Origin: Capitulum mitella
Lineage: Eukaryota; Arthropoda; Thecostraca; Pollicipedomorpha; Pollicipedidae
Length of the DNA: 64,000 nucleotides
Reading direction: 5' to 3'
NCBI GenBank assembly: GCA_030062745.1
Contig: CP099852.1
Coordinates: 21,164,266 to 21,228,265, forward strand
Part shown: positions 33,782 through 44,100 of the stretch, piece after piece
How positions within the stretch are numbered: position 1 is the first letter of the stretch
How the letters are laid out: each line of letters begins with the position of its first letter
The notes under the pieces: generated by a model
Told to the model about the DNA's origin: nothing
Seen by the model: only the letters and a program-made list of their open reading frames with translations
Databases searched by the model: none
Program-made: the position numbers and the translations under genes

Positions 33782-34637
33782 AAGTGAGATTTGTAATTTC
33801 GGCACCAGGGCTCCCCACCCACCTCGGAGCCCAACTGGGGGGACGCCCGGCCCTACAAAAAAAGGGACGCGGGACGCCAGGGCTACCCCGGTGCTATACG
33901 GGACAGGCGGCGCCTTCTGCCCGGCCAGGTGCAACCGGCGAGACCCCTCCCCGTCCTGACCGGGTTCCAGCGCTGCCCACCCCTTGACCCCGGCCGGCCG
34001 GGCCGAACCAACCCGAACAAAGCCGGGCTCGACGGCCCGAGGCGACCAGCCACTTGGTCCGCATGGGGCCATACGGACCCGCCCGCCCCTCCCGGATATC
34101 AGGACCAAAGAGGCGTGTTGGCCCCCCGCCACAACTAGCACCGTGCGGCGAGAGGCCTCAACCTCCAGAACTCCGTCAACCCCGGGGGACGGGCCGAGGG
34201 AGCGCGGCTACTCCGATAAAACCGAGAGCTGGCGGACTGGCAGGGTTGCTAGACCTGAGCAGTCAGGGGAAGCTGAGCTGCTTGCTACCAGAGGTGAGGT
34301 GAACAAAAGGCCCGGATATGGGACAACCAGGGTCGGCGTGGGCAGGGGATGCTAGGATCGATACGGGTCAGAGGAATTTCTTGGCTGGGACCCGGGGGGT
34401 CGCCATACCCCACACCAAGTGGTGTTCCTGCGGGAGAAGCTGGGGACCGAGGGGGCGCTGCTCCCCTACACTGACCGGAGCCAGTGCCCTTCGGTGAGGC
34501 ACTCTTCGTCTGGCTCCTCCCCTTTGGCCGGAAGGGGAGCTCCACGAGCAACCCCGACCGCCCGCCGGATCACTGGAGCACACAATCCCCCCCACCACGG
34601 AAAGGTGGTGCCCCATCGGGGGAGAAGGCGGTTTTCG

Positions 34638-34700
34638 TGCGATTTCAGTTCACACTGGGCTCCAGGTCCCCTCCTTAAGAAAATCCTGACTGCGCCACTG
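34638..34700. mobile_element. hAT-type MITE, family 2, right part (split by LINE)
   Basis: Ends with the inverse of CAGTGGCGCAGTCAGGATTT, followed by the TAAATGAC duplication. It is continuous with 28051-28160 once the LINE is removed. Confidence 0.9.
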
Positions 34701-34750
34701 TAAATGACGCCTGAACCTAATGCTATGGATATGCGACGCCCTCTCTCCAT

Positions 34751-34753
<3 letters not shown>

Positions 34754-34800
<47 letters not shown>
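34754..34800. repeat. (CA)n microsatellite in P450 intron 1
   Basis: About 20 CA units followed by GCACAC, just inside the intron of the left copy. The right copy has a shorter, interrupted (TG)n at 41182-41212. Confidence 0.95.
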
Positions 34801-34806
34801 TCTTAT

Positions 34807-34891
34807 CCGGAGGATGACCTTTCGCCTTGCTGCGAGCGAATAATGCATAAGTAGCGAGCGCTACCACGAACAGCAGTACGGCAAACAGCAT
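34807..34891 (-). pseudogene. Exon 1 of left P450 copy, donor site lost
   Basis: An 85-base exon encoding the membrane anchor MLFAVLLFVVALATYALFAR and ending in HPP plus the first base of a Gly codon. The following bases are ATAAG instead of the GTAAG of the right copy. This is not an AT-AC (U12) donor, which would begin ATATCC. Confidence 0.87.
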
Positions 34892-35530
34892 GTTGAAGAT
34901 CCTAGCTCCATGATGAGATCGTGCGGAGTTCAGCTGCTTGAGGACGCTGAGGATGCTCGATGCCCTGACGAGGATGCACCGGACCGCTGGCTGGCGTCTG
35001 CTGCAGACTACGACACGACGGACGCCGCAGTTGCGTCGCTCTCCGAGCCCCGGCCGCAGAGCGTCTGATCTGCGGCGCCTTCCGTCGCGACGGTGGCAGT
35101 CCCTCGACCTTGGCCAGCGGGTAGAGCTGCAGGTAACGCGGCTTCACTCGCCCGGCCCACGACGGGCACGCGCGAGGCCATGTAAAGCAGACACAACGCT
35201 CCTGTCTGAAGACGTGTGGCAACAGCAATCGGACTGCAGCGACCGCCATGACGCGTCTGTGGATTTGGCGGCCGGCCGGCCGCCGTAAAACACACAGACA
35301 GATGGTGCTAAATATCGCAAACTGTTAGTCCGATAGAGAGGGTGGAGGTCTCAAACTGATGCATGCTACCTTCTCTTCATATCTGATCCATAACGGCGTA
35401 GCTGCATAGCCAATAAGCGATAGAAGGCGGGTAGCGGTGGCTGCTTAGTGCCAATCGATCGGTCAGCGGTCGTGTTGATCACGTTGAAGTACCGTGATAC
35501 TGCAACCCATGAGACTAAGGCACGGTCCCA
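34892..35530. promoter_or_regulatory. GC-rich 5' flank of left P450
   Basis: Homologous to about 40452-41090 in the right arm. It includes a GGCCGGCCGGCC palindrome near 35269-35283. No clear TATA box was found. Long open frames on both strands here reflect GC richness and are not called as genes. Confidence 0.35.
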
Positions 35531-35538
35531 AATGGATT

Positions 35539-35814
35539 CAGGGACGTAGCAAAGTGAGGGGGGCCATGGGGACCATAGCCCCCTGAGCTTCGCGGTCTAC
35601 ACTGGATATAAAGCGATTTCGGACGAATGCGAAAGTGATCATATAAAACCTGCAAAAAGAAACATTACATGTATTCCTGTGGGTTAAAACTGAGTTCAGT
35701 TATGCAAAATTCCTGCTTTTTCCTATAACCTTCGTCAAATGCCAATGGTATATGACAAAATTTGACATCTTCCCCACCCCGACCTCCCCGAGGAGAATCC
35801 TGGCTACGTACCTG
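35539..35814. mobile_element. hAT-type MITE, family 1 (left arm)
   Basis: A 276-base element. It starts CAGGGACGTAGCAAAGTGAG and ends with the inverse of CAGGTACGTAGCCAGGATTC. The exact 8-base target duplication AATGGATT lies at 35531-35538 and 35815-35822. The mirror copy at 40195-40443 keeps the duplication, so insertion came before the inverted duplication. Confidence 0.92.
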
Positions 35815-36629
35815 AATGGATTTATGATGCATTCACCGGTTATCAAAACCATTATCATGTAGTTTATACCCAATCGCCGATGCACGAGGCAGTAGCAGGG
35901 AGTCGGCTGCCGACGGTCGACGTTCTCGGCGTCGAAATTAGTAATCACTAACGTTATTTTCAGCATTTCCAACCGTTTTTAAAAATTCTGATAAGGCTGT
36001 CAAACTCAGATTTGCTTTTTTATTTCCTGTGAATACGCTTCGATCCTACTTTAAGCAGTCTGTTTCTCACAAAGAGACTACAAAGCAGACTGCAACACGC
36101 CACACGCCATTCCACCATTGCGAATGTACAGCGGTGCAGGGGTGTCACCAGCGTTTTCGGGCATAGGTAAGCCCATTTTGCTAGCAACGACCCCGCAGTG
36201 ACGTCACTGGGAGTGAGTCCTTGGGAGTCGAACGTAAACAATCCAGCGGCCACTGACAACCGTTGTTTATGCTGTAGGGCGTCGGGTTGGCTTGTGCCGT
36301 GGTTTCTACGTAGTTAAAATGATATTTGCCTGCGTATTGTACAAAAAACTGTTTCCACAGACAATGAGAGTTATTAAGACCAATTTCGTTATCACAACTC
36401 GTTGGACATTGACTTTCACGGCAGTAATTGTCGAAGAAGTTTGGGATATTCAAAAAGGACCGTATGTCCACGTGAAAGCGATTGGATTTTGCAGTGACTT
36501 GACCCTCACGCTGATGTGGGTAATACCCTAATTACCAAGATATTTTCACCATTACTGGTTTGTGACTGAGACCTGGTATTGGTAATGGCCTGAAATTGGG
36601 ATTCGCAGCACAGCGAATGCATGATTTAA

Positions 36630-37833
36630 CCCTATTCCCGGAGGGCTAGACGGTATGGTCGATTCCCGGCGGGGGGGGGGCAATTCGGCCCCCCCCATGA
36701 GACCTCAAGAACTACACATCCGATTTCATCGCAACAAAGGGCAATCGATTTGCATTGACGTGAACTACATTTTGATAAACAGAAATTTTCAAAATTTTGA
36801 AAAGTGTGGATACAGGGGGCAAAAACGTAAAAATCAGGGGTATTTTTGGACTTCTTGTAACTCCGTTGTTTATGAACCGATTTCGATGAAACTGGCATGA
36901 ATCGAGAGAATGTAGATAGGGCTTTTACCATGGATACAAACATCTGAAACTGAGAAAATTCATGGGCGTTCACAGGGTTTCAAAAATATTAGGATTAGTT
37001 TTCCAACAACTGAATGAACAAGGAAGGGAAAACACTTTTTTGGCCTCTACGAGTCATGTTATGCTAAAGAAATACAAATCGCATTACAATGCTTGCATAA
37101 TGTTAGGAGAGGCAATGCCAGGGGCATTAAAAAGGGGGAACTGTCATGGTTACACGTTCTTCAGATCAACTTGTGACCTTTGGCCTCAAATGGCCTCCAG
37201 TGACCTTGGAGTCACTTGGAATGACCTCGTGTGCATTTAATATTATCTGTAAGCGTTTTCAATCATTTGAATTCACTCTATTTCAAGAAATTAATTTTAT
37301 GGGTATTACGATATAGGGTACGCGCACTGACATTTTAGGCCATAGCTCCGTGACCCGAGCTGATATCAAGCTGAAACTTGATAAACAAGTAGAGGGCACC
37401 TTTCTGCGTCATATATATTTTGGGTTTGGCATTTGAAGAAACAACGTCGAAATTATTGCGATAAAGCCAAATTTTTTACTTTTGACCTTGACCTGACCTT
37501 GTACAGTGACCTCAGATGAACAAAATTATATCTACACATTGCCCAACTATTTAGCTATATATCCATATAAGGTTTTAAGCTCTATCTTAAAAAACGCTGT
37601 TTTGCTGACATTTTCGTTTTACCCTCAACATGGCCAAAAATGGCCTGAGGTGCCTCCCAAAAACGCTGCCAGACTCCGCCCCTGAGCAAAATAAATTTTC
37701 AAATTTTGTCACGGAACGTAGATTCAATATCTAGGGAAAGTCACCAAGTTCTGCGAAGCTGCGTTAAAACGCCTGGAATTGGCAAGCAAAAAATCCGAGG
37801 GGAGCGGATTAAGCCCCCCTGCCGGGAATAGGG
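36630..37833 (-). mobile_element. piggyBac-like non-autonomous element, copy 4
   Basis: A TTAA-family member in reverse orientation, flanked by TTAA at 36626-36629 and 37834-37837. The split terminal repeat is on the left (outer CCCTATTCCCGG, then 21 bases, then TTCCCGGCGGGGGG). Two of the four half-sites of the cluster near 37174-37206 have changed from TGACCT to TGGCCT, so the 4-4-1 array is weakened here. No transposase. Confidence 0.9.
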
Positions 37834-38284
37834 TTAAGTGGTGCCTTTTGACTTCACATTACCTTCCAATGTTGTGATGTTTCTGTGGCATTTTAGAACA
37901 ACTTTAGAGCTCTGTGATTGTGGTCATACCTAGGGATGTGGTTTCCTACTTCTCTGTGGGTGTCCCGGCATCCACAAAGTGGAAATGGCACCCACAGTGC
38001 GATTTGGTCACCACAACTTAAATGATATTTAAATTGGAATATACTTATGCTGTCAGTTCCATGACGTTAACCACCTAAAATCAGCTTTGTAAACAATAAT
38101 CAGAACTCATTTACTCCATTGTCACCCACCAGTTGGTTTACTCACCACCTTCCAAGTAACATTGTGCAAGCCGGGCCCTAGAGAGAGGTCCTCCACTAAA
38201 GGGAATGTATCTACTCAAATCGTGATTTTTTGACGGTGCACATACAAATGAAGAGAGCATTTTGTTATGAATCCAAACGTAGGT

Positions 38285-38374
38285 ACCATTTCGCAGAAGT
38301 TCGTATAGGACAAAAGTTCGTATAAGGCAAAAACTTGTATGCGGCAAAAGCCTGTTTAGGACAAAAGTCCGTCA
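38285..38374. repeat. Degenerate 16-17-bp tandem repeat
   Basis: About five units of the form GACAAAAGTTCGTATAA, drifting to GGCAAAAGCCTGTTTA. No coding meaning. Confidence 0.7.
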
Positions 38375-38868
38375 TTTCGAATCGTCACCACTGCTGCCGC
38401 CGCTGGCCACCCGGGCGTCACGGCTCTGGCTCTGGCGGCGCCCCTGCCCGGCTCGGTCGCTCACGTGACCGAACCGACTGCCTGGCCGCGGTGGCCGGCC
38501 AGCCGCTCTTTTTGACGTGGTCGGGGAAACAGAGCGTTGTTGCGGTTTGTGCCCGATCGGGCGGATCCAGATGTTTTCATGCGGCATTTAAGTGTTTATC
38601 GGGTATTTCGGATCACCTTTCGGTAAGAAACCCTGTTTGTCAATTCTTTCTTTTCCTTCTCAGAAAACAAGGGAGGGGGAGGGCGCTGAAGTCTCCTTCG
38701 TTTTGCTGGGTGTTATTGGCGGTTTATTTAGCTTGGTGCCCATGAACCTGAGCTTTCCCTGCATCAGCGCCATTGGAGGTGCGATAACGGTGAAATGGTG
38801 CCCGCACGTGTACATGTGTGCATGTGCGTGTGTGTGTGTTAAACAATATGTTTCAATATTTTGCTCAG

Positions 38869-39057
38869 GCAGAAGCTGCAGCCGAGCCTGACAACCGCCC
38901 TTCGGCAGGGCAAGGCGCCACGTCGGTTGACCACATGGAAGAAGACCGAGCGGCACTGGCTGGACTATCGTTTGAGACTATGGAGGCCCAAAGCCAAGAC
39001 AGTGGCACACGACCACTGTCTCTACCGGCTTTGATGATAGCGAAGCAATATCACTGA
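38869..39057 (+). CDS. Possible terminal coding exon, unknown product
   Basis: After an acceptor-like TTTTGCTCAG (ends 38868) a frame of about 62 codons is open to a TGA stop at 39055-39057. It reads AEAAAEPDNRPSAGQG and continues rich in Glu, Asp, Ala and Ser. No domain is recognised. Other acceptor- and donor-like sites lie upstream (a donor at 38623, a strong pyrimidine tract with AG at 38662), but no consistent joined frame could be built. It may be the last exon of a gene lying in the spacer, or chance. Confidence 0.22.
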   Translation, partial: AEAAAEPDNRPSAGQGATSVDHMEEDRAALAGLSFETMEAQSQDSGTRPLSLPALMIAKQYH

Positions 39058-39948
39058 TGCAACGATCACGTGCCCATGTTCTGCTGGTCGCTGGGTGGTT
39101 TTATGAGCTGTGCAGTATGGACCTCTGACACAGACTGTTCATAGGAAATATTGTCCTTTTCAACTTGAGAGACAGAAAATGAAGTGATTGGTTAAGAAGG
39201 AAGACCAGCTTAGGTGGCAATAGCGCACTATCGCGGGAATAGCGCAGTCCCCCTATCAGACAGTCTTGTCAAACTGAAAAGGTGATGTGAGATATAGCAG
39301 TTTCATAAAACTTTCCAGACATTTGACTTGACTGCTTGATGCGATGTCTACGTTTTTGAAGCTTTAAATATTAAACTAGACGTATGCCACTGTGGTGTTT
39401 TGGTTTTCAGATCAATGCGTTCGGCTGGCTTTGGACGTCTATCGCGCAACAGATGGATGCCTATGTAGTCCTTTCGGTATTTTATGTAAAACAGTGTTTA
39501 AAGTTTGTAAACGCAACATATTGTTTTCCTCAGGCTAACATATACCCAATACGGCCTTTACTCGCAGTACGCAGCCCATCACGTTAGTTCTTGCGACTCT
39601 GATTTGTTCTGATGTCCAAATATATATTTCAGTGTTACATGGTCGGAACACGACCAAATCGACAGCCATGTGTTTCACGTCAGCTGTTTTGTTGAGGCTG
39701 TTGGCCTTTTTGAGTGCAGTGCCCTGCGGCGCAATAAACAAACCTTTTTTAAAGTCGTGAAACTGAAGTTTAATTTCCCAGGTCTGCCGCATCTGCCTGC
39801 AGCCATGGGGACCAGACGTCCGGTGCTCATTACTCCTCCCGTGTATGCGTGCAGAAGGCGGCATGGCATTCACCAATAAAATGTTCGGCGGGGCCGCTTC
39901 GCGGTGCCCTTTCTGCCGCAGTGCCTTTCGGGGCCCTCCGAGAGTGCT

Positions 39949-39996
39949 CTTTCTGTAAGACGCATTCGCACCAGTGAGAATGCGTCTTACAGAAAG
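39949..39996. repeat. Perfect 19-bp hairpin at the arm junction
   Basis: 39949-39967 (CTTTCTGTAAGACGCATTC) is exactly complementary to 39978-39996, with a 10-base loop. It ends only 7 bases before the inner edge of the right arm (40004). Confidence 0.92.
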
Positions 39997-40194
39997 GACG
40001 CAATTTGACAGCCTCATCAGGATTAAAAAAAAAACGGTTGGAAATGCTGAAAATAACGTTAGTGATTACAATTTACACGCCGAGGACGTCGACCGTCGAC
40101 AGTCGACTCCCTGCTACTGCCTCCTGCATCGGCGATTGGTTATGAACTGGATGATAATGGTTTTGATAAGCGGCGAATGCACCGTCAATCCATT

Positions 40195-40443
40195 TGGGCA
40201 CGTAGCCAGGATTTTCCTCGTTGGGGGGAGATGTCAAATTTTGTCATATACCACTGGCATATGACGAAGATTATAGGACAAAACAGGACTCATTTTAACC
40301 CACAGTAATACATGTAACGTTTGTTTTTGTAAAATAAATATGAGCACTTTCGTATTCGTCCGAAATCGCTTTATATCCAATGTAGACCGCTTGTCTCAGG
40401 GGGCTATGGCCCCCATGGCCCCCCTCACTTTGCTACGTTCCTG
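40195..40443. mobile_element. hAT-type MITE, family 1 (right arm)
   Basis: Mirror of 35539-35814. The duplication AATCCATT lies at 40187-40194 and 40444-40451. One end has drifted to TGGGCACGTAGCC, the other is the inverse of CAGGAACGTAGC. Confidence 0.9.
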
Positions 40444-40451
40444 AATCCATT

Positions 40452-41090
40452 TGGAACCGTGCCTTGGTCTCATAGGTTGCAGTATCACGGTACGTCAACG
40501 TGATAAACACGACCGCCGATCGATCGATAGCCACTAAGCAGCCACCGCTACCCGCCTTGTATCGCTTATTGGCTATGCAGCTACGCCGTTATGGATCAGA
40601 TATGAAGAGAAGGTAGCATGCATCAGTTTGAGACCTCCACCCTCTCTATCGGACTAACAGTTTGCGATATTTAGCACCATCTATCTGTGTGTTTTATGGA
40701 GGCCGGCCGGCCGCCAAATCCACAGACGCGTCATGGCGGTCGCTGCAGTCCGATTGCTGTTGTCACACCTCTTTAGACAGGAGCGTTGTGTCTGTTTTAC
40801 ATAGCCTTTCGCGCGCACGTCGTGGGCCGGGCGAGTGAAGCCGCGTCACCTGCAGCTCTACCCGCTGGCCAAGGTCGAGGGACTGGCACCGTCGCGACGG
40901 AAGGCGCCGCAGATCAGACGCTCTGCGGCCGGACTCGGAGAGCGACGCAACTGCGGCGTCCGTCGTGTCGTAGTCTGCAGCAGACAGCCAGCTAGCTGTC
41001 CGGCGTATCCTCGTCAGGGCATCGAGCATCCTCAGCGTCCTCAAGAGGCTGAACTCCGCACGACCTCAGCGTGGAGCTAGGATCTTCAAC
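40452..41090 (+). promoter_or_regulatory. 5' flank of the intact P450
   Basis: Conserved with the left arm. The last 350 bases before the ATG are GC-rich and contain a GGCCGGCCGGCC palindrome (about 40701). A weak TATTTAG-like motif lies near 40668. A transcription start cannot be fixed from sequence. Confidence 0.35.
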
Positions 41091-41175
41091 ATGCTGTTTG
41101 CCGTACTGCTGTTCGTGGTGGCGCTCGCTACTTATGCATTCTTCGCTCGGAGCAAGGCGAAAGGTCATCCTCCGG
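41091..41175 (+). CDS. Exon 1 of the intact P450 (membrane anchor)
   Basis: 85 bases, 28 codons plus one base, followed by a consensus GTAAGAG donor. The hydrophobic run of 19 residues is followed by Arg-Ser-Lys-Ala-Lys, as expected for a signal anchor. Confidence 0.92.
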
Positions 41176-44100
41176 GTAAGAGTGTGCGTGTACGTGTATG
41201 TGTGTGTGTGAATTTGGGGAGAGGGCGTCGCATATCCATAGCATTAGGCTCAGGCGTCATTTACAGTGGCGCAGTCAGGATTTTCTTAAGGAGGGGACCT
41301 GGAGCCCAGTGTGAACTGAAATGGTACGAAAACCGCCTGCTGGGAAGACTATGTGCAATGGTTTTCGCAAAAAATGCGGGCTTAAGGACGGGACCTGGGT
41401 CCCCCGCTCCCCCGCTCCCTCCTGGCTGCCCCACTGGTCATTTATCAACCATAGCTGAGTGTCGTTTATCATTACACGTTACGTTTCAACTTCTCGTAAG
41501 TGTACCCTTTAGCCTGAACCAGATTACTTATGGTCCCCGCGATGGGAATCATTGTCACTAAGAGCTTTCAACGTGATGTGAGTTTCATTGGTACACCTTT
41601 TGTTCTTCCGTCGTGATATAACAACATCCATCCGCCAACCACTGTCTGATAGCTGTTTCGACTCGAACACTTGGCATGCATTTCCCCTGGGCTCAGGTTA
41701 CCAATAAGTGAAGCAAGTAGAGTTACACTGAGAAAAAGTGAGACCGGTAGCCGGTATCAAAGAGCGGTAGGGGTTCTCATTTTCCCTTCTCATATCAGAC
41801 CACACGTTTTCAGTACCCTGGGAGAACTCATTTGAGATCGGTTTCACTCGAGACTTGTACCTCGTCTCATGTGAAACTACCTGGCTTCACCTGGTCTCTC
41901 GAGAAACCTGTTAGAAGTGGTTGCATACGAGACCAGGTACCAGTCTAGAGTGAAAACGTTCTCAAATGACTCTCACCAGGCTAATGAAAGCGTGTGGTTT
42001 GATTTGATTAGGGAAATGGAAATCCCCACCGGTCTCTGAAAATAGCCATGGTTCTCACTTTTTCCTCAATGAGAATGGCCACCGGTCTCAATGTCCAACG
42101 CCATTCTCAAAATATCCTGCCTTCGGGTTTCGGTGTCCAACTTTAAAGCCGTGGTTTCACACACTCTTAAACGTATTAAGAGGGGGGGGGGGCGGAGCTC
42201 ATTGTGAAGTGAAATCATGCCAAAACCGGCTGCTGGGAAGACAATGTACGATGGTTTTCACAAAAATGCGGGCCTAAGGTGGACCCCCGGCCCCTCCCTC
42301 TTTTGCTGCGCTGGTGCTCAAGCTGACCACTTCACTCAACCACCTCACTACAACCACCAATGGAAGTCAGTTGCTGGTTCAAAGCCGCCGATTCAAGTTC
42401 GCTAGCTCAGTGCTGCATGCGCCCCAAAACACGTTGCGACTTGATCCGTTGAGACCAGTAACGTGTCTCACGATAAACCGAATGCGCAAACATGAGATCA
42501 GCAGCCCTTCTTGCCGTGTACCGCCTTCATGAATGATGATTATAGAACATTTGCTGGTTTACAATGAGCCCTGCATTTCCATACAGAAATTGGTTTAGCA
42601 AGAGCTTCAGCAGAGGACTCAAGCTAGAATGTTATACCTAAAACTGGCTTGAAAGAAGAACTGAAATAAGTAGATAAAACAGTAAAATAGAATACAACAA
42701 AAATACGTAAATAAATGAATAAATAAATAAATAAGAATAGAAAATAACTGTAAGACGTTTTGGAGTCGTTTTCTCAGTGTGACATAAACCAGTGGCAGCT
42801 TGTGGTCTCACAAACACCTGAGGCACAGCGCAAGTGTTAGGCATGCCATACTGTCTAATAAACGGCTGTCTTTCTTATATAAGTTGTGTAACTATTAACC
42901 ATCGTCCGTATAGGGATGGGGGATTGATGCAATCCCCCCGAGGTTTTCGAGGGCAACATCCGAGCGGTTTGTGTGATCCATCCGAAATTTGTGTACCTTT
43001 GGGCATCCTTTCTGCATCTTATGATGAAAAATTTTCTTCTGCTTTGCCATGGTAAAGAGCTATGGCGCCATAACGGGAACCATGACAGCCGTTTTCGCGC
43101 GCAGACGCGGCCGGTTTACAACGGTATCAGTTTCGTCTCACTGTAAGACGGTTAAAGTGCACAAATACAATAAAATAGATATCAGTCGACTCTAAATTCC
43201 ATGTCTATAAGACAATGCATAGATTTAATAGGCTTATGCTCATTACCGGGATTGCGTAGGGTGTAAACTGAGGCCATGATTTACGACGGGAAACACGTTA
43301 CGTTTGATGTTTGGGAATGCAATAGGAAATAGGTCTCGCAAAACAACCTATATATTCGGATTGCTTGAGTTGTGAGCAATCGATCAATTCGAATTCTGTG
43401 CAATTTATCTTTTATTTCATCAAAAGAGGGCGCAATGCAGCGAACGCCTTTCTTGCACCGACGGGCGGAGCGGCTTCGACCGCGGCGTGATGACGCTGCA
43501 ATACCACGGCATGCCTAAAATTAGATTTGGTGTTGGATATGAACTCAAAGAACGCGTTTAAAGCGCCTAAGTTACGATTTTTTAGCTGATCTGAGGTCAT
43601 TCTATGTCATCGGCTTTAAATAACTTTGGATGACCTAAGGCAAACTTTATATGTTACTTGACAATAGTGCTTCTTAATTGAGATACTACATCTTACTTCA
43701 ACATCCTAACCTACAAAAATGCTTCTGCAGCTCCAAGAAAGCATTTAGGCAGACGACCCTGCATGACAAGGATTGACCTAACATGACATGGCTAAAATAC
43801 AGTGGGTAAAATACAACCATGTAGCTTACAGATAGACTCATAATTGATTCAGATAGACTCATAATTGATTGACGAACACTACGACGCCCGTTTTGTTTGA
43901 CCATCGCTTATTTTTTGGCGTTCATTTGCGCTTTATCTCGGAAAAGTACCACTTTCTGCCAATTTTGACTTTTGACCCGATCTGGAAGGTGATAGGTTGA
44001 CTTGAGACCTTAAAAAGAGATACCAGTCGCGAGATCTCGTCACGCGCAACAAGCCATTTTTTTCGCGACGCTCTAGGACACACGGCGTGGAAGTGGCCGG

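Larger units (their letters stand above)
28161..34625 (-). mobile_element. I-clade-like non-LTR retrotransposon (LINE), near full length
   Basis: 6.47 kb on the minus strand, in the same sense as the left P450. The 12-base target duplication AGGCGGTTTTCG lies at 28149-28160 and 34626-34637, and the right arm has a single copy in an unbroken MITE. The element has a 5' leader (34625 to about 33782), a gag-like ORF1 with three zinc knuckles, and an ORF2 with endonuclease, reverse transcriptase and RNase H. The 3' end, at low coordinates, terminates in an (AACC)n-type tail rather than poly(A). RNase H at the ORF2 C-terminus points to the I/ingi/LOA group rather than Jockey; clade placement would need a tree. 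ORF2 carries two single-base frameshifts, so this copy is probably dead. Confidence 0.93.
20711..34891 (-). pseudogene. Cytochrome P450 (CYP2-clan type), left copy, disrupted
   Basis: Mirror copy of the intact gene at 41091-46988. Exon 1 is 34891-34807 and exon 2 is 22076-20711. All P450 landmarks are still readable, including the AGFDTT of helix I, ETQR, PERF and the Cys-ligand loop, but two lesions break it. The donor after exon 1 reads G|ATAAG (34806-34802) where the right copy has G|GTAAG. A 10-base deletion near 21259 shifts the frame just after helix I, so the 5' part runs out of frame and stops at 21133, while the 3' part is open separately (21235-20711). Comparable residues differ at about 18 of 460 positions, so decay is recent. 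The intron has grown from 4.4 to 12.7 kb through a sense-strand LINE and a TTAA element. It is probably non-functional; an assembly or base-call error at either lesion is possible. Confidence 0.85.
18154..36004. repeat. Left arm of large inverted duplication
   Basis: This stretch is the reverse-complement copy of 40004-49443. Paired landmarks run in mirror order: the HARBI1-like exon (18686/48944), degenerate repeats (19270/48330), P450 exon 2 (20711/46988), MITEs (26585/42300, 28051/41436), P450 exon 1 (34891/41091) and a hAT-type MITE (35539/40443). Outer homology fades near 18154 and inner homology stops after GCTGTCAAA at 36004. The arm is longer than its partner mainly because of a 6.47 kb LINE and a 1.2 kb TTAA element. 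The right arm lacks about 590 bases that correspond to roughly 26735-27320. Confidence 0.93.
36005..40003. other. Unshared spacer between the inverted arms
   Basis: About 4.0 kb with no counterpart elsewhere in the window except the TTAA element it contains. Stretches without a feature (36005-36625, 37838-38280, 39058-39948) hold no recognised gene. Confidence 0.8.

Noticed and set aside
34801..34807. AT donor as a U12-type AT-AC intron
   Set aside because: The site reads ATAAG rather than ATATCC, and the intron still ends in TTTCAG. A simple G-to-A mutation fits better.
34938..35288. 116-codon Arg-rich frame antisense to the P450 5' flank, with a counterpart at 40763-41044
   Set aside because: GC-rich sequence is open on both strands and the two copies differ by frame-altering changes. 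No domain.
38623..38663. Possible 41-base intron (GTAAG...TTCTCAG) in the spacer
   Set aside because: It is very short for an animal intron, and no recognisable protein results from joining the flanks.
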